A DNA stretch of 6,584 nucleotides, from the NCBI GenBank assembly GCA_026647295.1, contig JAPKHB010000222.1, positions 1 to 6,584 on the forward strand. The letters run 5' to 3'. Position numbers and translations under genes: made by a program. Below the pieces are notes generated by a model that was not told the origin of the DNA, made no database searches, and worked only from the letters and a program-made list of their open reading frames with translations. Source of the DNA: Planctomycetota bacterium (GTDB taxonomy: Bacteria > Planctomycetota > PLA2 > JAEUHO01). Below are positions 1 through 5,171 of this stretch, piece after piece (positions within the stretch are counted from its first letter, which is position 1; the number at the start of each line of letters is the position of its first letter).

Positions 1-891
1 GGCACGGAATCCTCCTGCCGGCGGGCATGGACGGCGTGGGCGGCCTCACGCAGCCGCACATCCAGCCCGGGGAGACCTGGGCCTACGAGTTCACCCTGCG
101 GGAGCCGGGCACCTTCATGTATCACCCGCACGCCGACGAGATGGTGCAGATGGCGTTCGGGATGATGGGCCTGTTCGTCGTGCACCCGCGCGACCCCGCG
201 GCGCACCGCGTGGACCGGGACTTTGCGATCCTCGCCCACGAGTGGGCCGTGCACCCGGGGACCTACCGCCCCGACCCCTCGGTGATGCTCGACTTCAACC
301 TCTTCACCTTCAACGGGCGGGTGTTCCCGGCCATCGAGCCGCTGGTCGTGCGCACGGGGCAGCGCGTGCGCATCCGTTGGGGCAACTTGAGCATGAACCA
401 GCACCCCATCCACCTGCACGGCTACTCGTTCAAGGTCACCGCGACGGACGGCGGTCGCATCCCCGCGGCCGCCCAGTGGCCGCAGACGACCGTCCCCGTG
501 CCGGTGGGGAGTACGCGCGACATCGAGTTCGTGGCCGACGCGCCCGGCGACTGGGCGCTGCACTGCCACAAGTCCCACCACACGATGAACGCCATGGGCC
601 ACGACCTGCCCAACCTGACGGGCGTGAGCCAGGCGGGCCTGGAGGAGCGCATCCGCCGGCTCCTGCCGGGCTACATGGCCATGGGCGAGACCGGCATGGC
701 GGAGATGCAGCCCATGGCGCGCCACATGCCCGGCCCCGAGAACACCCTGCCGATGATGATGGGCGACCCCTGGGCCGCTGGAGATGGGCGGGATGTTCAC
801 CCTCCTCAAGGTCCGCGACGGCCTCACGAGCTACGCCGATCCCGGTTGGTACGAGCATCCGCCGGGCACCCAGGCCCGCCGGGTCTCCTGA
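1..891 (+). CDS. Two-domain (small-laccase-like) multicopper oxidase, 5'-truncated and frameshifted
   Basis: This enzyme family oxidises a substrate (phenols, Cu(I) or other metals) at a type 1 copper and passes electrons to a trinuclear copper centre that reduces O2 to water. It is usually periplasmic or secreted. The reading is already open at the first base. Copper motifs in order are HG (codons 3-8), HPH (123-131), HPIHLHG (402-422) and HCHKSHHTMNAM (561-596), the last matching HCHxxxHxxxxM with type 1 ligands H402, C564, H579 and M594 (nucleotide positions). Only about 90 residues separate HPH from HPIHLHG, too few for a middle domain, so this is a two-domain enzyme with type 1 copper in domain 2 only. 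A Met-rich stretch follows (about 675-761). Near 767-774 the frame shifts by one base; the second frame continues with PLEMGGMFTLLKVRDGL and stops at 889-891. Read without the shift, the frame would end at 983 with unrelated Arg/Gly-rich sequence. The ATG at 27 is internal. Substrate unknown. Confidence 0.87.
761..774 (+). other. Apparent one-base frameshift site in the copper oxidase gene
   Basis: The sequence here is a run of short homopolymers (GGG, CCCC, GGG). Upstream codons start at positions divisible by 3. From about 769 the sensible protein continues one base later. Removing one C from the CCCC run at 767-770 gives a continuous MMMGDPGPLEMGGMF reading, which looks like a normal multicopper oxidase C-terminus. 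All copper ligands lie upstream, so even the unshifted product keeps its metal sites. It could be a real mutation or a homopolymer sequencing error; programmed shifting is less likely because no slippery heptamer is evident. Confidence 0.72.
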
Positions 892-913
892 CCGCGGAGG
901 GGGAAAGCGGGGG

Positions 914-959
914 GCGCGGGGCCCGCGCGGGTGGGATTTGCGGGCGGGCGCAGCCCGCC
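914..959 (+). other. Two GC-rich hairpins in the oxidase / flavin-enzyme gap
   Basis: The 88-base gap holds two perfect inverted repeats. The first has arms GCGCGGG (914-920) and CCCGCGC (922-928) around a single base. The second has arms GGCGGGC (943-949) and GCCCGCC (953-959) around the loop GCA. Only a short ATTT follows the first and no T tract follows the second, so neither is a classical intrinsic terminator. They could act as an attenuator, an mRNA-stabilising element, or be a by-product of high GC. Confidence 0.3.
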
Positions 960-979
960 GCGGGCGTACCATCGAGCGC

Positions 980-2515
980 TTGAGTGCTTCCCAACTTCCC
1001 CGCGTGATCCAAGGGGGCATGGGCGCAGGCGTCTCCAGTTGGCGCCTCGCGCGGGCGGTTTCGCAGGCGGGCCACCTCGGCGTCGTGTCCGGGACGGGCC
1101 TCGACCTGATCCTGGCCCGTCGGCTCCAGGAAGGCGACGCCGACGGTCGGATCGCGCGTGCCCTCGAGCGCTTCCCCGTCCCGGCCCTGGCCCGGCAGAT
1201 CCTGCGCACCTGGCACGTGCCCGGGGGCAAGGCCTCCGGCCGGCCCTACCGGGCCAAGCCCACGCTCTCGGCACGCCCGAGCCCCCTGCTCGAAGGCCTG
1301 ATCGTGGCCGCGAGCTTCGTGGAGGTCTGGCTCGCGCGCGAGGGCCACGGCGGCATGGTGGGCATCAACCTGCTCGAGAAGATCCAGGCGCCGACCCTGG
1401 CCGCCCTGTACGGCGCCATGTTGGCGGGCGTGGGCTTCGTGCTCATGGGCGCCGGGATCCCGCGGGCCGTGCCCGGCATCCTGGACCGCTTCGCCCGGGG
1501 CGAGGCCGCCGACCTGCGCCTGGACGTGGCCGGCGCGGCCGCCGGCGAAGAGTTCACGATGCGCTTTGACCCGGCGGCGTTCCTGGGCGGCGCGGCGCCG
1601 GTACTGACGCGGCCGCGCTTCCTGGCGATCGTCTCCTCCAGCACGCTGGCGGCCTCGCTGGCGCGCAAGGCGAGCGGGCGCGTGGACGGCTTCGTGGTCG
1701 AAGGCCACACCGCCGGTGGCCACAACGCCCCGCCCCGCGGGCCGCCCACGCTCGGCCCGACCGGGGAGCCGGTGTACGGCCCGCGGGACGAGGCCGACCT
1801 TGCGCAGATGCAGGCCCTGGGCGTTCCGTTCTGGCTGGCCGGCTCCTACGGGCGGCCCGGCGGCCTCGCGCGGGCCGAGGCCCTTGGCGCCGCCGGCATC
1901 CAGGTGGGCACGGCCTTCGCCTACTGCGAGGAGTCGGGCCTGGACGCGGGCATCAAGGCGCGCGTGCTCGGCGCGGGCCCGCCGCCGCAGGTGTTCACGG
2001 ACCCGCGGGCCTCGCCGACGGGCTTTCCCATCAAGGCGGTGCAGTTGGAGGGCACGCTCTCCGAGGCGCCCGTCTACGAGGCCCGCCACCGCGTGTGCGA
2101 CCTGGGCTACCTGCGCCACGCCTACCGGCGCGAGCGCGGCGACGTGGGCTGGCGCTGTCCTGCGGAACCCGTGGCCGACTACGTCGCCAAGGGCGGCGCG
2201 GAGGGCGACACGGTGGGCCGCAAGTGCATCTGCAACGGCCTGATGGCGGCGATCGGGCAGGGACAGGTGCGCGCCGACGGCACCGAGGAACTGCCCTTCG
2301 TCACCTCGGGGGACGTGGTCGAGCGGGTGCGGGAGTTCCTCGCCCCCGGCCGGCACAGCTACAGCGCGCGCGACGTGCTCGCGCGCCTGTTGGGCGAGGC
2401 CCCCGCCCCGGGGGCGGGCGTGGCCTGCGCCGACGAAGGGGTGCGCGCGGCGGTCCCGATCGGGGCCGCCACCCGGGCTGCGCAGCCCTCCGCAAGCGGG
2501 GGCGCGGGGGCGTAG
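980..2515 (+). CDS. Nitronate monooxygenase / 2-nitropropane dioxygenase family flavoprotein
   Basis: Members of this FMN-dependent TIM-barrel family oxidise alkyl nitronates to carbonyl compounds and nitrite, or belong to related enoyl-reductase-like groups, and are cytoplasmic. The N-terminus has the family opening IQGGMGAGVS (residues 10-19). The motif AGGH (H248) sits where the catalytic histidine of nitronate monooxygenases lies, within a GHTAGGHNAPPRG segment. IQVGTAF (307-313) is the FMN-phosphate-binding strand and loop. At 511 residues it is longer than classical members (roughly 320-380), because of an insertion-rich middle and an extra C-terminal block with Cys 373, 393, 416 and 418. 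The last ~37 residues are Ala/Gly/Pro-rich. TTG at 980 is chosen because the conserved region begins right after it and the codons upstream look non-coding; GTG 1004 and ATG 1019 cut into the conserved opening. No good Shine-Dalgarno is visible. The true substrate of this long subgroup is unknown to me. Confidence 0.85.
   Translation: MSASQLPRVIQGGMGAGVSSWRLARAVSQAGHLGVVSGTGLDLILARRLQEGDADGRIARALERFPVPALARQILRTWHVPGGKASGRPYRAKPTLSARPSPLLEGLIVAASFVEVWLAREGHGGMVGINLLEKIQAPTLAALYGAMLAGVGFVLMGAGIPRAVPGILDRFARGEAADLRLDVAGAAAGEEFTMRFDPAAFLGGAAPVLTRPRFLAIVSSSTLAASLARKASGRVDGFVVEGHTAGGHNAPPRGPPTLGPTGEPVYGPRDEADLAQMQALGVPFWLAGSYGRPGGLARAEALGAAGIQVGTAFAYCEESGLDAGIKARVLGAGPPPQVFTDPRASPTGFPIKAVQLEGTLSEAPVYEARHRVCDLGYLRHAYRRERGDVGWRCPAEPVADYVAKGGAEGDTVGRKCICNGLMAAIGQGQVRADGTEELPFVTSGDVVERVREFLAPGRHSYSARDVLARLLGEAPAPGAGVACADEGVRAAVPIGAATRAAQPSASGGAGA
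2402..2418 (+). other. Strong inverted repeat at the end of the conserved flavin-enzyme domain
   Basis: Arms CCCGCCCC (2402-2409) and GGGGCGGG (2411-2418) flank one base. It lies directly after the last family-like residues (SYSARDVLARLLG) and at the start of the low-complexity tail. A further perfect 14-base palindrome, GGGCTGCGCAGCCC, lies at 2475-2488. Either may be a chance product of GC richness or an old 3' end that is now translated. Confidence 0.3.
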
Positions 2516-2549
2516 GGGCGTCGACGCGCCGGCGGGCCGGGGTTTGACT

Positions 2550-2563
2550 GGGCGCATGCGCCC
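2550..2563 (+). promoter_or_regulatory. Perfect palindrome centred on the cytochrome start codon
   Basis: GGGCGCATGCGCCC is a perfect 14-base palindrome whose centre is the ATG at 2556-2558. In mRNA it could form a five-pair GC stem with the loop CAUG, placing the start codon in or next to the loop. Upstream, only a weak purine stretch (CCGGGG near 2537-2542) could serve as a ribosome binding site. A role in translational control is an inference. Confidence 0.3.
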
Positions 2564-4493
2564 CGCAACTCCGGCCCTGATTGCTGCGTCTGGTGCCCGG
2601 CGGGCCCGTCGTTTCCGCTGGCCCCGGGCGACCGGGCTCGCGCTCCTGCTCGGGGCCCTTGGCGCCCCCTGGCTGCGGGCGCGCGAGCCCCCGCCGCAGG
2701 CCGGCGGGGGCGCGTGGGTGGGGTCCGGCGTCTGCGCCCGCTGCCACGCACGCGAGGCCACGGAGTGGGCGGCCTCGATGCACGCGCGCAGCGTGGGGGC
2801 GGCCGGACCCGCGACGCTGCCGGCGGGCGCGCTCGGGGCGCGCGTCGAGCACGCGCCGGGCTGGACACGCCTCGGAGCCACGGACGGGGGCGTCACGGCC
2901 ACGACGCCGGGACCGGACGGAGAGCCGGCAGACTACGCCCTCACCCACGCCGTGGGCGGGCGACGTCTCACGATGTTCCTCGCGACGCTCGAGGACGGCC
3001 GCCTCCAGGTGCTGCCGGGCCTCTACGAGGTCCCGGCGCAACGCTGGTTCGACTACACCTGGCTCCTGTTCGGGGCGCCGGGCGCCGATCCGCGGGCCCG
3101 CCCCGAGGTGCGTCCGGGAGAGCCGTCCTTCTGGACGGGCCCCGTGCGCTCCTTCGAGGCGCGCTGCGCCGGCTGCCACACCTCGGGGTACCGCCCGCGC
3201 CTTCCCGACGCCGCGTCCGGGACGCGGGGCTCGTGGCGGGCGCTCGGCGTCGACTGCGAGAGTTGCCACGGCCCCGGCCGCGCCCACGCCGACGCCTGGG
3301 CGGCGCTGGATCCCGGGCACCCGCTCGAACGCATCGAGCGCCTGCCCAAGGAGCGCGCCGACCGCATCTGCCTCGCGTGCCACCTGGAGGGCGAGCGGCG
3401 GGGCGATCCCTTCGCGGGGCCCGCGGACCTGTTCGAGGCGATCGACCCCACGCTGCTGCTCGACCCGGAGCGGGTCGATCCGCTGGGACGCCCGCTCGAG
3501 TTGATCTACGAGGGACTCTCGTTCACGGTCAGCCGGTGCGCCACGCGCGGGGGGCTGCGCTGCGTGGACTGCCACGCGGCCCACGGCGGTGGCCACGGCG
3601 TGGACCTGCGGGCCTCGCCCGCCCAGGAGAACGAGCGGTTGTGCGGGCGCTGCCACACGGCCGAGGTCCGCGACGCGCGGGCCCACTCGCGCCACGCGCC
3701 GAGCGGCCCGGCCGGCCGCTGCACGGCCTGCCACATGCCCCGGCTCGAGGTCGAACGCGGGCACGGGCGCGTGACGGACCACGCGCTCACGAGCCCGTGG
3801 CTTGCGGCCCCGGGGGACCGGCTGGCGCAAAGCGCCTGCCTCACGTGCCACCAAGGCCCGGACGCGCCGCCGCGTTCGCCGGCCGAGCTCGAGGCGGCCT
3901 GGGCGACCTGGTGGCCCGCGAGCCGCGGCCCGCCCCCCGAGTTCGAGGCCCTGGGCCGGGCGCGCGCGGGCGACGTCGCCGCCGCCCCCTTGCTGGCGGC
4001 GCTCCTGGCGGACGCGGCCGCGGGGCGGATCCAGCGGGCCTCGGCGCTTCGCCTGCTCGCCCGCCTCGAGCCGCTGTCGGCCGCCGAAGCCGCGCGGCAC
4101 GCGGACGATCCGGACGCCCTGGTGCGCCGGCACCTGGTCGAGGCGCTCGCCGAGGAGCCCGGGCGCCTGGCCCGGGAGCCCGCGCGGGTCACGCGCGCGC
4201 TCCAAGACCCGTCCCCGCTGGTGCGGGCGGCGATCGCCCGGAGCCTGGCCCGCGACTGGGCCCTGCTCGCCCGGCACCCGGCCTGGCACCGGCCCGTCCG
4301 AGAGGTCCTGGAGGCGGAGTGCCGGGCCGTGCCCAACGACGACGCGCGCTGGCACGCCCTGGGGGTTGTGTGCCAGTTGGCCGGAGACCTGGACGCGGCG
4401 ATCGAGGCCTTCGGCCACAAGCTGCGCCTGGACAGCCTGGACCCGGGCCTTGCGGCCCACGTCGAGCGGCTCAAGGCCGCGCGGGGCCGCTGA
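2556..4493 (+). CDS. Exported octahaem cytochrome c with HEAT/TPR-like C-terminal tail
   Basis: This is a predicted periplasmic or surface electron carrier, or haem enzyme, of 645 residues. An Arg-rich start followed by LALLLGALGAPW (residues 28-39) looks like a Sec signal peptide, with possible cleavage near A42. Eight CXXCH haem motifs follow: CARCH (60), CAGCH (204), CESCH (234), CLACH (272), CVDCH (336), CGRCH (363), CTACH (389) and CLTCH (428). The first is in a cytochrome c554-like context (VGSGVCARCH...EW..SMHA). An extra Cys (328) precedes the fifth haem. Residues ~445-590 are Ala/Leu/Arg-rich helical repeats resembling HEAT, and ~596-630 (ARWHALGVVCQLAGDLDAAI) resembles one TPR. Such haem plus repeat proteins occur in planctomycetes and acidobacteria, usually without known function. 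TTG at 2544 would add four residues; ATG 2556 is preferred. The gene begins 40 bases after the flavin-enzyme gene. No catalytic site typical of hydroxylamine oxidoreductase or nitrite reductase was recognised. Confidence 0.85.
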   Translation: MRPATPALIAASGARRARRFRWPRATGLALLLGALGAPWLRAREPPPQAGGGAWVGSGVCARCHAREATEWAASMHARSVGAAGPATLPAGALGARVEHAPGWTRLGATDGGVTATTPGPDGEPADYALTHAVGGRRLTMFLATLEDGRLQVLPGLYEVPAQRWFDYTWLLFGAPGADPRARPEVRPGEPSFWTGPVRSFEARCAGCHTSGYRPRLPDAASGTRGSWRALGVDCESCHGPGRAHADAWAALDPGHPLERIERLPKERADRICLACHLEGERRGDPFAGPADLFEAIDPTLLLDPERVDPLGRPLELIYEGLSFTVSRCATRGGLRCVDCHAAHGGGHGVDLRASPAQENERLCGRCHTAEVRDARAHSRHAPSGPAGRCTACHMPRLEVERGHGRVTDHALTSPWLAAPGDRLAQSACLTCHQGPDAPPRSPAELEAAWATWWPASRGPPPEFEALGRARAGDVAAAPLLAALLADAAAGRIQRASALRLLARLEPLSAAEAARHADDPDALVRRHLVEALAEEPGRLAREPARVTRALQDPSPLVRAAIARSLARDWALLARHPAWHRPVREVLEAECRAVPNDDARWHALGVVCQLAGDLDAAIEAFGHKLRLDSLDPGLAAHVERLKAARGR

Positions 4494-4499
4494 CGCCCG

Positions 4500-4937
4500 T
4501 CACATGCTCGCCATGCGCTGCGCGATCTCCTCCTTGGTGAGCTGCTCGATCACGGCGCAGATCGTCCAGGAGTTGCCGCCGGGATCCTTCACCGTCGCGG
4601 AACGGTAGCCGTAGAACTGGTCCTTGGGCTCGGCCACCGACTCGCCGCCGGAGGCGAGCGCGCGGGCGTAGGTGGCGTCGACCGCGGGGCCGTCGGGCAC
4701 GTAGTAGGAGAGCCGCGCGGGGGCCGGCGGGTAGCCCTGCATGGCCTCCCCCATCATCACGACGGAGTCGCCGAGCAACACCTCGGCGTGCCCGATCAGG
4801 CCGCCGGGCATCTCGTACTTCTCCGTCACGCGGCCGCCGAAGGCCCGTTCGAGGAATTCGATCACCTGGGGAACGCCCTCGACGACGAAGCCGGGGGTGA
4901 CGGTGTGGTGCCCCGGGGGGCGCGGTAGGGAACTCAT
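4500..4937 (-). CDS. PhnB-like VOC family protein (glyoxalase fold)
   Basis: This is a 145-residue single-unit vicinal oxygen chelate protein, probably cytoplasmic. The family includes glyoxalases, bleomycin-resistance proteins and many uncharacterised PhnB-like members. The pattern is typical of the PhnB-like group: VTPGFVVEGVPQVIEFLERAFGG (residues 13-35, first beta-alpha-beta unit), GHAEVLLGDSVVMMGE (49-64), LSYYVPDGPAVDATYARALASGG (76-98) and DQFYGYRSATVKDPGGNSWTI (106-126), then a helical tail EQLTKEEIAQRM. Length is normal for the group. His 50 and Glu/Asp residues could bind a metal, but the full ligand set cannot be assigned by eye. The stop lies 6 bases from the stop of the convergent cytochrome gene. 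The start ATG has no Shine-Dalgarno and a promoter-like sequence directly upstream, suggesting a leaderless message. Substrate unknown. Confidence 0.88.
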   Translation of the reverse strand: MSSLPRPPGHHTVTPGFVVEGVPQVIEFLERAFGGRVTEKYEMPGGLIGHAEVLLGDSVVMMGEAMQGYPPAPARLSYYVPDGPAVDATYARALASGGESVAEPKDQFYGYRSATVKDPGGNSWTICAVIEQLTKEEIAQRMASM

Positions 4938-4943
4938 GCGGCC

Positions 4944-4972
4944 AATGTACGAAATCCGGGACCGGCCATCAA
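4944..4972 (-). promoter_or_regulatory. Candidate sigma-70-type promoter for the VOC gene
   Basis: On the - strand, TTGATG (4972-4967) and TACATT (4949-4944) are separated by exactly 17 bases. Each matches four of six positions of the sigma-70 consensus. This is an unusually AT-rich patch in a very GC-rich window. Only 6 bases separate the -10 box from the ATG at 4937-4935, so transcription would start at or next to the start codon and give a leaderless mRNA. This fits the missing Shine-Dalgarno. Confidence 0.4.
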
Positions 4973-4995
4973 CTCCCGGCCCTCGATTGCCCGTA

Positions 4996-5010
4996 CGGAG
5001 CCAGGCTCCG
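4996..5010. repeat. Perfect inverted repeat upstream of the VOC promoter
   Basis: CGGAGCC (4996-5002) and GGCTCCG (5004-5010) flank one base. It sits about 23 bases upstream of the putative -35 box of the VOC gene, a place where an activator or repressor could bind. It could also form a six-pair hairpin downstream of the neighbouring - strand gene, but no T tract follows. Function not established. Confidence 0.3.
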
Positions 5011-5052
5011 GTGCATCATTCGAGCGCACTCGGCGGGCGGCCCTCCCGTCCC

Positions 5053-5077
5053 GACGCGCGGCGCGCTCCCGCGCGTC
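5053..5077 (-). terminator. Possible hairpin downstream of the beta-sandwich gene
   Basis: Perfect eight-base arms GACGCGCG (5053-5060) and CGCGCGTC (5070-5077) enclose a nine-base loop, about 95 bases downstream of the - strand stop at 5172-5174. It could end transcription of that gene or stabilise its 3' end. There is no T tract on the - strand (GGGACGGGAGGG follows), so this is weak support for an intrinsic terminator. Confidence 0.25.
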
Positions 5078-5171
5078 CTCCCGGCAACGGCAGTCCTGCA
5101 CCCAACCCGTCCCACCCCCCGGCCCCCGCAGGCGCGATGCGGGCCCGCCACCCCGGTCGTGCCCTTCGTCC

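Noticed and set aside
27..983. ATG at 27 as the start and TGA at 981 as the end of the copper oxidase
   Set aside because: The copper motif HG lies upstream of this ATG, so the start is outside the window. The last ~70 codons to 983 are out of frame with the family-like C-terminus.
2594..2640. Twin-arginine (Tat) signal in the cytochrome leader (RRARRFRW)
   Set aside because: It does not fit the SRRxFLK pattern well, and c-type cytochromes are normally exported unfolded by Sec before haem attachment.
824..2902. Very long open frame on the - strand opposite the flavin-enzyme gene
   Set aside because: It is Arg/Ala/Gly/Pro-rich with no recognisable domain and is antisense to a well-supported gene; high GC removes stop codons and creates such shadows.
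2301..4460. Very long open frame on the - strand opposite the cytochrome gene
   Set aside because: Same reason: low-complexity composition, and it is antisense to a gene with eight clear CXXCH motifs.
2556..4493. Hydroxylamine oxidoreductase or octahaem nitrite reductase
   Set aside because: Haem count matches, but the spacing, the first-haem context and the HEAT/TPR-like tail do not, and no CXXCK or cross-linking Tyr context was seen.
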